Source of the DNA: Bromus sterilis
Taxonomy: Eukaryota > Streptophyta > Magnoliopsida > Poales > Poaceae
Direction: 5' to 3'
Length of the DNA: 64,000 nt
Assembly: GCA_950022295.1 (NCBI GenBank)
Contig: OX465596.1
Location: forward strand, 8,742,001 to 8,806,000
The notes beneath the pieces were generated by a model. That model saw only the letters and a list, made by a program, of their open reading frames with translations, did no database searches and was not told where the DNA came from. How positions within the stretch are numbered: the stretch's first letter is position 1; each line of letters begins with the position of its first letter. A program made the position numbers and the translations under genes. Positions 45,101 to 57,423 of this stretch are shown here, piece after piece.

Positions 45101-46023
45101 CACCGGAACGGAGGGAGTAGATGTTTCTGTGGTATTCTTTTCAAAGATGTTACTGATGGTTCTTATTTAGAAAGTCTTCTCTATATTACACAATAATTTT
45201 ATTGTAGTAGGATTGTATTGATGGTCTTATATTCATGGTTCTTACACTTGCAAGCATTATCTTTAGAGCATTAAATGCCTCTCAAACATTATTCTTTATA
45301 AGAACGGTGCTTAACAAGGCACATCTTTGGTTGCACCCATAATTTTTTGTACCATAATTATTATTAGTATGGATAAATTGACCTGGAGCTCCCATTATTA
45401 TCTAATCACTTTCAATGACATTTATGAATAGTAATTAACCATTGAAAATCTTAGTTTCTTGATCCTTTCTGAGATTTTGTTTTAGTTTGCATCTGATAAT
45501 GATGATGGCCTCCTTCCTTTCTTTCAGGTTTGTACTGCTAAAATGAACTTGAGTGATGAGGTTGATTTGGAAGATTATGTATCCAGACCGGATAAAATCA
45601 GTGCTGCAGATGTAAGTGCCTTCTCATTGTGTCGAACAGTCTTTAAATCTTGACTCGTACTAGTGCGGCATAAGAAATTTCATTGCCTTGGATTAATCAT
45701 GTCATGATAATAATTCCTTAAAGTTAAATCTCTTACTCTTTCAAGTTCATCACTACATAGTACATGTTTCTTGTGCTCACCTTACATTTGATTCATATTG
45801 ACACCTACAATAAGCGGCACTAACTCATTATTACTTGTTATGCAATTGCTTGAATCCTCTTTGATATTCATCGTCATTCCTTTTTCAGATTACCGCTATT
45901 TGCCAGGAAGCTGGCATGCATGCTGTCCGGAAAAACCGATATGTGATTCTACCCAAAGACTTTGAGAAGGGTTACCGAACCAACGTCAAGAAGCCCGAGA
46001 CAGATTTTGACTTCTACAAGTGA
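42119..46023 (+). CDS. RPT3: 26S proteasome regulatory ATPase subunit RPT3 (6B), six exons
   Basis: Exons 42119-42601, 43384-43614, 44144-44302, 44593-44745, 45528-45611 and 45889-46023; all five introns are GT-AG and in phase 0. Product 414 residues, the usual size for plant RPT3. It has a Gly/Pro-rich N-terminus, a coiled coil at about 40-85 (LYGRLKSLQRQMEFVEIQEE onward), an OB-like region, Walker A GPPGTGKT at 202-209, Walker B IIFIDEVD at 257-264, sensor IMATN, arginine-finger region RPGRLDRKIEF, and a C-terminal FYK (HbYX) that docks into the 20S alpha ring. It unfolds substrates in the base of the 19S particle. I chose 42119 over an in-frame ATG at 41756 because RPT3 families start with such a short acidic/Pro-rich leader and a telo-box sits just upstream. 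A MITE lies in intron 4. No break seen. Confidence 0.97.
44761..45117. mobile_element. Stowaway-type MITE in RPT3 intron 4
   Basis: 357 bp with inverted ends 'ctccctccgttccggtg' and 'ccggaacggagggag', TA duplicated on both sides (44759-44760, 45118-45119). It lies within the 782-bp intron 4 and leaves the splice sites intact. Confidence 0.92.
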
Positions 46024-46430
46024 GGCAACCAAGTTGTTGCTTTTATTACCTAGTGGCGACATGATCAACACGAGAGAAGAATTTGTGGACAGTCGCCTCT
46101 GTGACCTTGTATCTCGAGGCTGCGCTTTTATTTTGTGTTTCTAGTTGGAAATAACTCAGGGTTTGCACGTTGGGTCTCACTAGTGTTGTAAATGTTGATT
46201 TTCTTCTATAAATGGAGATCTGGTGCCTCTGTTAGTTACTGATCCAACGTTCCAAGCAGCAACTTATTAAGTCTGCACAGGATGGTGGTTTGCACTGGAT
46301 ACTTCAACGTTTATTCTCAACAGAGAAAATAGTTGACGCCGCAAGAACTATGAATACTGTATGGCCGAGCTAACGCCGTGTCCTCCCCTGTGCAAACCTA
46401 GCCCACATATCGTAGACAGTTTTGACTTGT
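46024..46430. other. RPT3 3' UTR and flank
   Basis: Sequence after the stop with no further coding region; presumably the 3' UTR and terminator of RPT3. I could not single out a poly(A) signal. Confidence 0.5.
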
Positions 46431-47240
46431 GAAAATATACAATGCAATTCAAAGTATAGGGCGCCGACCCTAAGAGCATCTCTAACAGACGCTGCAAACA
46501 GGCGCGGCGTGCTCAAAAACATCATTTTACAGCACGAAGTGGTAAAAATGTTGCTGAAACAGGCACTGCAAAGTAACAGATGCTGTATAAATCGTCCAGG
46601 GCACGCTGCTCGGGGCTGGATATCTAGCGCGTCCAGTCCAGCGCGTTGGGCAAAATCAACGTGGGCCCGTTCTCCACAGCGCGGTCCCTTCACGGGCTCG
46701 GCCACGGGAAGTGAGGGGAGGGCGTCGGGAGGTCACAGGCGGGGCGCAGCGGGATGGGGCGCGATGGCCGGCCTGGGACGCTGCTGGACGAGGACGGGGC
46801 GCGGCGGGCGACCTGGAGCGCCGCGAGGCCACGGGCGTGAGGCGGGGCGCCGGCGGCTGGACTAGGCGGCGCGAGGCGGGGCCGACCTGAACGGCGCCGG
46901 GCAAGGACGGGGTGCGGAGGCAAGCCAAGAGATGCAGCCGCGGGCGGGCGGCCTGGAGCGCCGCGAGGCCACGGGCGTGAGGCGGGGCGCCGACGGCTGG
47001 ACTAGGCGGCGCGAGGCGGGGCTGGTCCGGGCGGCGCAAGGTGAGGCGGCGCCGGGCTAGGACGGGACGGGGCGCGGATGGCCTGGGCGCCGCCAGGAGG
47101 GTTGGGCCGCGGCCGGACTGGGTGGCGCGAGGCAAGGGTGGGGCGCGGCGGCCGGCCTGGGGCGACGCTGGACGAGGAGGGGCGGCACAAAGTAAAGATA
47201 CAATGATGTTGCTAGCCTCCCGAAAGCGCTTCTTTAAAGC
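46430..47240. mobile_element. GC-rich transposon-like tract with tandem repeat
   Basis: Begins with 'agagcatctctaacagac', a phrase typical of non-autonomous grass DNA elements, then becomes extremely GC-rich. A unit containing 'gagcgccgcgaggccacggg' occurs at about 46815 and again ~142 bp later. The long open frames on both strands are composition-driven. Matching terminal repeats were not found. Confidence 0.45.
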
Positions 47241-47246
47241 CATTAG

Positions 47247-47969
47247 CTAGGCATAATGCAAACAGAAGGAATCAAAGATCATCATAATAATCAGAGTTGT
47301 AAATTGATTCAAAAGGTTCCTCAATAAGTTCATCCTTGTTTCTTTTAGGAAAGGGGTAAATACCTTTTGCCTTCCCGCGTAGGCGTATTTGTCCTTACCT
47401 ATGTCAATGAAGCCTTTTACGGCCCGGAGGAAATCCCTCCCAAGCACTATATTTCTTTGGTTTGGCTTCATGACGAAGAAATCAACCATTGCAATCCCTT
47501 TAAGGAATGTCACTGGTACATCTTTTATCCTTCCCTGGATCTCAGAAATATCTTCATTAGCATGTTCATGATAGGATGACAATTTGTCCATGTTAAATTT
47601 TAAAGAATCATAAACAACTTTTGGCATAGTAGAAACCATGGATCCAATGTCACAGAAGGCAAGGAAGTCTTGGTTAGAGATGCTAATTCTAACAAAGGGT
47701 TCCCAGTCACCATCTATCTCATAACTATCTTTCTTATTTGGCTGGGGTTTCTTTACTTTTCTCAAGTCTAGAGCATCCACTCTCTTTTCAATAGTAGCAA
47801 GTCTATCTATAACAGTATCAAAACTATGATCATAAACAAAGTAACTAGATGGACCATGTATAATTTCAAGAGCTCTAGCTACATCACAAGCTAAGAAATC
47901 CCCATCAGCTATAATATCAAGAGAGTGTTTGCACCATCTAAAAAGACAATGGTAAAAATTTCTAAGCAC
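47247..47969 (-). mobile_element. Gypsy-type retropepsin fragment
   Basis: 240-codon frame with the retroviral-type aspartic protease surroundings VRISISNQDFLAFCDIGSMV, STMPK, IKDVPVTFLKGIAMVDFFV and NIVLGRDFLR. The catalytic D-[ST]-G is altered: DIGS stands where family members have DLGA/DTGA. Upstream on the same strand (48255-48275) is a PBS-like 'tggcgccattgccggggac', so this is the start of the internal region of a minus-strand Gypsy element that lacks RT and integrase. Confidence 0.75.
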
Positions 47970-48254
47970 AATTTTTATAGGTATTCAAGGCATAATTCTC
48001 CTATGTGCATCCGAAATTCTGTCCCATGCTTTCTTCATATTCTCTCCATCTCTTTGATGGAAATCTAAGACCTCTGATTCCCTCAAGGAACCAAATCCTA
48101 ACATGCTTGACTAAACAGAAAGGATAACTAAAAGCAAGATAACTATTTTTTTTAATTTTTGATCAAGGATACTAAAGCAAAAACTGAAAGGTAAACTAAC
48201 AAGACTAAAAAGAAAAGATAAAAGATAGCGTGCAACTCCCCTATCTTGAACAGT

Positions 48255-48285
48255 GGAGTCCCCGGCAATGGCGCCAGAAATTGCT
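48255..48285 (-). other. Retrotransposon primer-binding site
   Basis: The minus strand reads 'tggcgccattgccggggac', the common PBS style of Triticeae Gypsy elements. It places the 5' LTR at higher coordinates, from about 48285. Confidence 0.65.
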
Positions 48286-50592
48286 TTTGATGGTACGAAT
48301 TCTCGTCCATCATTGGTTACCCAAAGTGGAAGGTTGAGATGTAGACAACAACAAGTTTCCCTTAGCGAAGATGCTAAGGTTTAGTATCGAACCAGTAGGA
48401 CTCCAACAGATACAAGAAGGTGGTGAAGTGAACAATGGCGACGTTCAGAACAAAGTTGCTTACTTCACCTGGACCTGCACACACATCAAATAACTTTGCT
48501 TCCTAACGAGTACAGAGGAGTTGTCAATTTCTCCGGACTTGTTGTTTACAAAGGATAAAACGCACGGGATAATAATGATAGTGATAGAAACTGAAAAGTA
48601 AATAAAGCAGTAAATTGATAGCGGGTGTAAACAGTATTGGAAATATGGACCGGGGTCCTATGATGTTCACTAGTGATGTCTCTCTCCAAAAAGACGATGA
48701 AATATCCATGCGAGGTAAACAAATTACAACTGGGCAATTGACAGGATTATGTGCGCAAACCAATGCTAATTATGCTATAAAGAAAGGAATAGGCTCAAAA
48801 GCATGGGCAGTACGCCAAGACAAGTAGACCGAAATCCATCTGCATCTACCTACTAATCATCCACCTTGAGATATCTATCCAGAACATCTCGCTGGTATTA
48901 AGTTGAGAATCCCACCCAAAGTGTAAACTCAAAGCAACAGGCAAGCAGATGGATAGGATTCGCAACTTAATACCAGCGATGTTCTGGATATATATCTCAA
49001 GGTGGATGATTCGTAGTAGATGCAGATGGATTTCGGTCTACTTAACTTGGCGTACTGCCCATTGCTTTTGAGCCTCTTCCTTTCTTTTGTAGCATAGTTA
49101 GCATTGCGGTGCGTTTATAATCCTGTCTTGCCCAGCTGTGATTTGTTTACCTCGCTAGCAATTTTTATCGTCTTTTGGGAGAGAGACATCACTAGTGAAC
49201 GTCATGAGACCCCGGTCCATATTTCCACCATTGTTTACATCATCAATTTACTTCCAGTTCTTACTTTCAGTTCCACTTTTATCTCTTGCGTTGATCCTTT
49301 GTAAACAGCAAGGCCGGAGGAATTGACAACTCCTCTGTACTCGTTGGGAGAAAAGTTATTTGCTGTGTGTGCAGGTCCAGGTGAAGTAAGCAATCTTTAG
49401 ATTATGAACGGCGCCATAGTTCACTTTACCACCTTCTTGTATCTCTTGGAGTCCTACGGGAGACAAACCCTATCCTCTACATAGGGGAAATTTGCTGCCA
49501 TGCTACATCTCACCTTCCACTTGGGGTAACCAACGAGAAGTGAGAGAACTATCTTCCTCACCGTATCAGCTGGCCGACCGCATCCATGGTGTGGTTGAGC
49601 ACCTTATTTCTGGTGGGGGCGTTACACACATCCAGTATGTTGATGATACGATGATCATGGTCGAAGGCTCCGAACTTGACATTATCAACCTTAAGTTCCT
49701 GCTTATATGCTGTGAAGCCATTTTTGGGCTCAAAATCAACTTCAATAAGAGTGAGGTGGTGGCCCCGAGATACTTGGAGGAGGACAATGATGGCTTCTCG
49801 CCCATCGTTGGTTACCCCAAGTGGAAGGTTGAGATGTAGTGCAGCAGCAGTTTTCCCTCGGTGAAGATACCAAGGTTTGTCTCTAGTAGGACTCCAGAGA
49901 TGATAAGTAGGTGTCAGCGGCGCAACTGACGCGGACCTGCACGCAGACACAGATAACTTTGTTCCCAACGAAGTTCAGAGAGGTTGTCAATCTCTCCGGT
50001 CTTGTTGTTCACAAAGGATAAAACGCAAGGGATAATGATAGCAAGTAAAAGCAGTAAAGTAAATATAGCTTGGAAATAATAATGAGGATATGGACCGGGA
50101 TACGTGATGTTCATTAGTGATGTCTCTCTCCCAAAAGACGATAAAACTGCTATGCAAGGTAAACAAATTACAGAAGGGCAATTGACAGGATTATGAACGC
50201 ACCGCAATGCTAACTATGCTACAAAAGAAAGGAAGAGGCTCAAAAGCACAGGCAGTACGCCAAAATAAGTAGACCGAAATCCATCTGCATCTACTACTAA
50301 TCATCCACCTTGAGATATCTATCCAGAACATCTCGCTGGTATTAAGTTGTGAGCCCCACCCAAAGTGTAAACCCAAAGCAACAGACAACTGCATTAAAAA
50401 GAACTTTGCGTAAAGTAAACAATCCTTGTAACCGCGGTTACAAGCACCGTTGTTTTCCCCCTTGTGGCAACAAAACATCCCCTAGACTGATGTTTCTGTC
50501 ACTCAAGCGTGTCATCGGGGGGCATGAACCCACAATCTAGCACAACGTTCCCGCTTGGAGTCACTACCTACTACTTGGCCAAAGCAATAAAC
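48285..50592. mobile_element. Cluster of three LTR fragments in alternating orientation
   Basis: Segments 48300-48903 (forward), 48964-49540 (inverted) and 49795-50592 (forward again) share the same blocks: 'gagttgtcaat.tctccgg', 'tatggaccgggg', 'gtgatgtctctctcc', 'gcatctac.actaatcatcca', 'ccttgagatatctatccaga'. Arm similarity looks like ~80-90 percent by eye. Between the second and third lies a LINE RT fragment. A fourth, inverted relative is at about 55500-55740. The Copia LTR at 50593 interrupts the last copy. Confidence 0.75.
49541..49794 (+). mobile_element. LINE reverse-transcriptase fragment
   Basis: Frame with HIQYVDDTMIMVEGSELDII, LKFLLICCEAIFGLKINFNK and SEVV: the catalytic YVDD box and the following 'GLKINF.KSE' motif of L1-type RTs. 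It sits between inverted LTR fragments whose inner edges read 'atctcaccttccacttgggg' (from about 49505) and its complement near 49820-49838. Fragment only. Confidence 0.85.
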
Positions 50593-52349
50593 TGTTGGGG
50601 TTCGCAGCAGAAAACGCAAATTTTTCTAACTAGCGTTCCCATAACCCAAGATCTAGCTAGCCGTATTACCGTAACAGAAAGGATTGCGGAAATAACATAC
50701 CTCGGGGTGTAGTCCGTTGCGCGGGAAACGTTCCCGCAAACGTGGTTGATGTAGCCGATCAAGTTTCACAGCCCCCTGGCTGTGTTGAGCACCCGGATGG
50801 GTGTAGTGCCACACGTGCAGCACCTCGTAGTACTCGCACACGTACGAGACTCGATGACGACCTCCGTTCTCCGATCCAGCGGAGGTGGCGGAAGCAGACC
50901 TCCGGACGGAGCTTCGGCAGCACGACGGCCTCCGATTCTAGCAGAGAAGTCTCAATTCCACTACAGGCTCACACTAGGGAGCCCACCGTGAAAGAGACAA
51001 GGGAGGGGAGAAGACCGGAGAAAACCGATCTCAATTCGGAGTAATATTTATTTTCTCACGAATTTCTGTGTGTTAAATATGTGCACCCTGGCTATCTATA
51101 TATAGGCAGAGGGGAGGGAGTCAACCCTCCTCCCTTAGCAATGTGGGACTAAACCCTTTGCTAAGGGGGGGTTGGCCGGCCAAGGGGGGGGGGGAGGGGG
51201 CGCACCCCTCATGGGCCTTAGGGCCCATGGCGCCTCCCCCCTCTTTTCCTTTTTCTTTTTCCCTTTTTAATTCCCCTAATGGGCCTTTTTCTCCACTAAG
51301 GCCCATAGCACATATTAATTAGAAATAAAATGATTTTAATTATTAATTCAATTAATTAATAACTAAAACATAATATTCTATCTCCCGGTGCTCCGGAACA
51401 CCTTCCGGTTCACTCCGAACCATTTTCGGTTCAACACGGTACTTCTCCGATATTGTTTCCTTTATTCTCTGGTTGCTCCGATGGTTCCGAAAAGGTCTCC
51501 GATTTCATCGAGCCCTTAAGTGTGTTACCCTACGGTCCGAGAACACTCCAGTCATGACCTCGCAGAGGCTATGGTCAATGATCATCAGCGGGACCTGGAT
51601 GCCCATAATGACCCATGTGCATTCCGGATATCAACACCGATTGGACCTTACGCCGTATAGCATTCCCTTTGTCAGCGATACTGGATTGTTCCGAGATTCG
51701 ATCAATGACATCCTATGTCTGGTTCAACCTCGTTCTGAACAAATCCTTATTCACTCGTTCCCGTGATATTCATCCCCGTGACCTAGTCACACGCTGCGCA
51801 ACTTTATGGATGGAATCTCACCGAGTGGGCCCCGAGTATCTATCCATTATATGGATTGACAAATCCCTCTCTTGTAACAATACTCCTCAACATATCTCCA
51901 CGGAATACTTAAGATACAACCGTTATGACCCGCATATTTCAGTCAGGTGGTGGGATGTAAGTCAAAGCATCCGGGAAGATAGTGATTATGCACGTACTCA
52001 CGGTCAAAGGAACGGTCTACCATGTTCTGTAATTACAACACTGAACCTTCATAAGATTTGATCATGCTGTAATGCTTACTTTGGGTAATGTTCATCACGT
52101 CACTTAACCAGTGAGGTGACCTCATAGTCAAGAGACTTAATTGTCCATGATCGCGAAACCACGACCATCATGTTGACCATGAACTAGTTATCGATGTAGA
52201 GGCTAACTAGGAACTCTGGAGGTTTCTATACCACACCTGCATCATTGTTTCACTGACACAGTTCTAGCACGGTATGAAACTGGTTATGAATTTGCTTAGA
52301 TATATTGGAATAATCATATATTATTTGCCTCTAGAGCATATATCCAACA
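50593..52349 (-). mobile_element. Copia LTR, 1.76 kb, Angela/WIS/BARE type
   Basis: On the minus strand it begins TGTTGGATATATGCTCTAG at 52349 and ends CGAACCCCAACA at 50593. Just outside the start, on the same strand, is the polypurine tract 'gtgcaagtgggagac', so this is a 3' LTR with its internal region at higher coordinates. Length and ends fit the Angela/WIS/BARE group. The matching 5' LTR is not seen. Confidence 0.8.
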
Positions 52350-54555
52350 GTCTCCCACTTGCACTAGAGTGCTAATAATCTAGCCGCATTTTTCCGATCA
52401 TAATCATCTTATCACATAAGTGTTTCATTGATCATGCATGCTCATGGAAGAGGGTTCGTCAACGAACTGCACCAATTCAGATTCGTAGGTTTCCTTTGCA
52501 ACTGGTACAGGTCAAAAAACTCTTTTGACATACCACTCATTATCATATAATGGTTGGATATAAGTTTCGCGGGAGAGTGAGACTATTATTTCACAGTATC
52601 CTCCAATGATCTCTTGGTTCAGTCTTTAGAAGACTCATCCTTAGTCATATATACTGGGAAATACACTCAGCCAGAAGTCCAATACTTCTAACGCTAAACT
52701 TTTATCCATACGTCTACTTTCTTAAGTAGTATTATGTTTGTAGTGCCGTGAATTTTGCTCACATTTCTTTCATGTCTTTGGTGATGTCTCTAATTCCATA
52801 TAGACCCATAATATGGCTTGCAATTGTAATCTTGCATTACATTCAAGTCTATTATCCTCTCTATATTTTAGAGATTAGTCCTCAGTATTCCTCATATACT
52901 GAAATCATGGACTTTATTCAGATTCTGTGTTTTACTCCTAAAGCACATCGGAATCTGTTCTTCTTCCAAGAACTTTTGAGTCATTCTGTTGTTGGATTCA
53001 CAACGCATGTTATATGGTAGAATCATATGTCAAGAACATATAAGATCACATGTCCAGTACATGGTGCATCTTTATTCTTCCATCAAGACGTTGCTTGTGA
53101 TATTTGGATTTCATCCATTATATAATTTCTAGCCACAAGAACCTGTTTCTTGTCTAGAAGATTATTCCAACCTTCACTTCGTTTCATTATCTGTATCTTA
53201 ATCTACTCATATAGATTTCAACGTGTAATGTGTTGGTATTTCACATAAAAGAAGATTCTTGCAATCTTGTATTTTATTTGCCTTATGCTCTATATATATA
53301 TCATAATGCACATATGTATATAAGGCGATTCTCTATATACACAATCAATGCATATCCATATATATACATGAGATCATTCTTCACACATATCAATATATAT
53401 ATGTTTGAGACAATGATCATGCTCCCACTCAAATATATCCATCATATACTCATATATTTGTGGTTCAGCTTTCATCAAGTCATTTTATTGTTCACTATGT
53501 CTCACATAATGACAAAGCTTCCAAAGCTCCCACTCAGAAAATGCCCTATGCATTCCAAGTTTCCGGGAACTCTTCAAAGCTCCCACTCAGTTTCATGAAA
53601 CTGCAGGCCCACTCAATATTTTGGTCATCACAAAATCACTTGATCAAATCAAGGTTGAGGGTTCCTGTCTTGAGGTACTATAGTCCATCCTTTTAACGAA
53701 GTAACCTTCGTCATGTCCATTACAATTCTCTTTCAAATCCCAAATTCCTTTGTGTCTTCAAGCAATATTATTCCCTATTGTTTTATTTCTATAGTCCATC
53801 CTATATGTAACTCAATATTATTTCATTTCTCCTCGTGTTCTAGGCTACCATCATTCCTTTGTGTCTTCAAGCAATATTATTCCCTATTGTTTTATTAAGA
53901 AGACTCATGATTATTGTTCTGTACAGAACGTATTCATGACAACCTTCTAAATTCAACAATGTCTTCAACTCATATACCAAGATCAATCATCTTTGGCATA
54001 TCCTTCCTTATGCAGTGTCATTACAGCGGAACATGCTTCCGTTGCAATACTCTGATATTCTGAAGGCAAGGTCCAATACCTCGGTCAAAGTTTTCATTAT
54101 CTCCCATTGGATCTGTGTCGAGAGACTTCTTCTCGCATTACCAATTAAGCAACACAAATTTTGCTATTCGGGGAGAATATGTAATTTCAATTGCTCGTAG
54201 TTTTATTACAAAGAAATTCTTTCTTTTAAGAAACCTTATAACACCATCAGTTATGGAGCTATCATGTCTCATTAGAATTATGATGGTTTCCTATTCATGA
54301 AGTGGGTGTTTTAACTTAATGAATTAAACAACTTATTCGACAATAACTATAGTGCTAGGGGAAAGAACGTTTTAGACCATACTATGGTTTAGTATGACTA
54401 CGAATGGTTTAAGTAGTCTAGCACTTTCAACTTCCATCGTAGTTTGTGGTACAACTTCGACAAGTCTTCCATCGTAGTCTAGCACTCAACTTTCAACATG
54501 ATGCGTATTTTTCTCCTCCCAGAGGGAGTTCATGTGCCTTTGATCAAGAGCTAGC
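52350..54555 (-). mobile_element. Non-coding internal region of the Copia element
   Basis: AT-rich sequence behind the PPT. No gag, integrase or RT motifs are readable in any frame. A ~60-bp phrase 'cctttgtgtcttcaagcaat...attccctattgttttatt' occurs twice (about 53748-53790 and 53856-53898). Non-autonomous or heavily decayed. Confidence 0.55.
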
Positions 54556-55740
54556 TGATACGTCCCAAACGTATCTATAATTTCTGCTTGTTCCATGCCC
54601 TTTTATGTGACATTGCTACATGTTTTGATACACTTTCATATCATTTTACACATATTTGGACTAACCTACTAACTCACTGCACCCAATGCCAATCTTTGTC
54701 TACTGATGTCTTTTAGTTGCAGGGATTTTACCTCAATTTTCAGAGCCCCAAAAATTGCAGAAAAATCATATAAAAATCAGAAAAACGGAAGCTTACGGAA
54801 CCCTGAAGGAGGGCTAGGAGGGCCCACCTGGCACCCAGGCGGCCAGGTGGCGCGACCCCACCCCTGGTCGCGCCACCAGGGCGCCTGGGAGCCCTGGGCC
54901 ACCCCTGGCCGCGCCACCAGGGCGCCTGGGAGCCCCGGGCCACCCCTGGCTACCTCCTTTGGCCTATGTTACCTCTTCGTCCAGGAAACCCTCGAGAAGA
55001 ACCCCGCATCGTGAATTATCTCTATGTTCCGCCGCCGCAACGCTTCCAAGATCGGGAGCACCAGAAGACCTCTTCCCGGCACCCTGACGGAGGGAGGATT
55101 GACCTCCGGGAGCTTCTCCACCGCCATGGACGCTTTCCGGATGTGTCGTGAGTAGCCCCCTTGGACCATGGGTCCATGACCAGTAGCTATTGGATGTCTT
55201 CTCTCCAATCTTGTTGTTTAATGTTTAGTCCTTTTGAGCTGCCCTACATAATTAAGGCACCTATGTAATTTTTTTGTTGTTGTTATGATGTGTTTACTGG
55301 GATCCGATGGATTATGAGATTATGTTCAGATCGTGATGAGTTATATATTTGGTTTACCTTTTATATTTTGTTCTTGAGTAATTTTGCATGTTCTTCATTG
55401 TTTTTTATTGCTTTGGCCAAGTAGTAGATAGTAACTTCAAGAGGGAGTGTTATGCATGATTGTGGGTTTATGCCCCCGATGTCTAGCTTGAGTAACAGAT
55501 ACATGAGACTAGGTGATGTAAACAACGGTGCTTGTAACCGCGGTTGAAAAGATTGTTAACTTACGCATAGATTGTTAATGGTATTGTCTGTTGCTTTGAG
55601 TTTATACTTTGGATGGGGCTCGCAACTTAATAGCAGCGAGATGTTCTGGATAGATATCTCAAGGTGGATGATTAGTGAGTAGATGCAGATGAATTTCGGT
55701 GTATTTGTCTCGACGTACTGCCCGTACTGCCCAAACCGTA
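54556..55740 (+). mobile_element. LTR fragment of the TGATACGTC type
   Basis: Starts TGATACGTCCCAAACGTATC and contains the block also found inverted at 48285-50592 ('gatatctcaaggtggatgat', 'gcagatgaatttcgg'). It breaks off near 55740 before the usual LTR end. Terminal style is common in Triticeae Gypsy LTRs (from memory). Confidence 0.65.
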
Positions 55741-55951
55741 TAAAGCTTTGGCGTTATCCCTGGTCCAACGATCCCAAGACACTGGCGTAGTCTTTTGTTG
55801 TATTGTTGCTTTTGTTGGCACGGGTGTGGTTGTTGGCCTACGTTTCTCTTAAACCGTTGTTCTAATTGATGTTGTTACGGTGCTGTTAAACACCTTCTAT
55901 TTTTATATAAAAAGTATTTTGTGAAAATCTTGAGCAAACTGTGGAGAAGGG

Positions 55952-56299
55952 CTATAGGTCGGTAGTCATGTACCGCATCAACATCAAATTGCTTAGGATG
56001 AGCACGATGAATGCGTTATTGATCTGGGACAGCCCACGACCATTCATGTGAAAGAGCCGGTTAAGTGCAGCAAGGGCGTCAGTCTTGATGGTCCTTGAGC
56101 TGACGCCCTTGAGCAACCTTTGAAAAAACCTCCTGAAAAACCATGGAGCCTTATTTGACGGCATGTCATCAATGGCGAGCTTGACTTCTTCCGTGGTGAA
56201 ATCACCCTTAATGTCATTCAGGTCAACGTGCTCAAGATCAAGCCCATCCCAGTTGAAGCGTTCGAACTGAGAAATACGATTGATTTGCATATAGAACAT
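55952..56299 (-). mobile_element. LINE reverse-transcriptase N-terminal fragment
   Basis: 115-codon frame with LNDIKGDFTTEEVKLAIDDM and PSNKAPWFFRRFF, which matches the DF...EV..AI..MP..KAPGPDGF start of L1-type RT domains, with the PGPDG part damaged. Flanked by other debris; no intact element. Confidence 0.75.
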
Positions 56300-56590
56300 C
56301 TGGTGTTTCTTTTCTTTTTCTGAGCGAGTGCGCCCCTAACCAAACCTATCTCTAGCATACATCATGTATGGAACAAAAAGACGCGAGCGGCATCATCATA
56401 TGGATAGGATAGTAAAGCCAATCTCCTCGATCCATGCATGGCCTGCCGCCCGCCAAAACGGCCCGTCGACGCGTGCTTGAAAAGCTTTCCAGAGTGGGCG
56501 GCGGAACGGGACGTCACTCGATCGGTTGGCCTGCGGGCAAAGGAGACCAACGAATTCCGAATCCCAACTTCTCATCTTCTCCGCTCGATT
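56300..56590. other. Flank with no gene
   Basis: Sequence between the LINE fragment and a promoter-like region. No feature recognised. Confidence 0.4.
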
Positions 56591-56596
56591 TCTCCC

Positions 56597-56603
56597 TATA
56601 AAT
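56597..56603 (+). promoter_or_regulatory. TATA box candidate
   Basis: 'tataaat' in a 'ccctataaatctcc' context, ~115 bp upstream of a GT donor (56718) and ~600 bp before the ATG of the small predicted secreted protein. Confidence 0.4.
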
Positions 56604-57195
56604 CTCCTTCCAAAATCATCCCCATTCTCTCCGTGCAAGTCTCACTCTCACGCCCATTGAAGCAGAGTGGCCGCCGTGCAGGAGGTCAAGCTGCCCGCGG
56701 CCATCGACACGCTCCTGGTGAGAAAGAAAGATCTGGGTCTTGTGCTCGTCTTTTCTTGGTGGTTACTGTGCCAAGTGATATGAGTTCTAGAGAGGAGACA
56801 AGAACAGTTTCAGTTAGGAGTATTTTTTGCAGTAGGGTGCAGAATACAGTCAAGTGTTTCAGATTTAAGCTACATAGTGTGAAGGTAGAATCTTCTCTGC
56901 AGTCCAATATCGTTATAGGATGGACTTGGAGAATCACTAAATTTTTACCATATTACTAGTGTGATGTGAGTATATACAAGAACACAACAACACTATGTTT
57001 AGTTTCAGGTTTCAGCATGAAAATACAGACCATACAGCAGTGTCGCACATAGTAACATGATCAGGTTGACTAACATTTCAATTGTACGTACGTACTAAGA
57101 GTGTTTAACTTGAGAAAAATGTTGATATATCTTTAAAATCTAGTCTAATTATGCATCTGACATCCAAAATGCTCTGTTTCTGCCAGGCCGACGAC

Positions 57196-57423
57196 ATGTG
57201 GCGGGGGTCGCTGCTGCTGCTGCTCCTCCTGCTAGCGGCGGCGGCGGCCGTTGAGGAGGCGTCGACGCTCACGGGCCAGTCGCGGGAAGGCAGTGGCGAC
57301 GCGGTGGACCTGCCGCTGCCGGACACATACCCCCCGGTGCAAGTGCAACGGCGGGCAACGGGTGTTAGCTTTAATCGTTATCTATGTATCTGCATATGTA
57401 TTTTGGCTTTGCACCTTGGTTAA
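57196..57423 (+). CDS. Possible small secreted protein (5' UTR intron model)
   Basis: Tentative gene: TATA at 56597, first exon to 56717 with donor ctg|GTGAGA, acceptor ctgccag at 57181-57186, and first ATG at 57196. The 75-residue frame starts MWRGSLLLLLLLLAAAAAVE, a textbook signal peptide, followed by an acidic stretch and LPLPDTYPPVQVQRR. No cysteines. The coding part is GC-rich (to about 57360) and then becomes AT-rich, so the real exon probably ends near the GTGTTAG at 57360 and the rest is missing or intronic. I do not recognise the family. It could be a truncated gene copy. Confidence 0.35.
   Translation: MWRGSLLLLLLLLAAAAAVEEASTLTGQSREGSGDAVDLPLPDTYPPVQVQRRATGVSFNRYLCICICILALHLG

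Noticed and set aside
7636..46023. A functional ubiquitin-pathway gene cluster (F-box, U-box, RPT3)
   Set aside because: RPT3 is a housekeeping gene and the rest is explained by local tandem and inverted duplication; co-function is not shown by the sequence.
46422..47243. GC-rich frames of 147-195 codons
   Set aside because: Both strands are open due to composition and a 142-bp repeat; Ala/Pro/Arg-rich with no motif.
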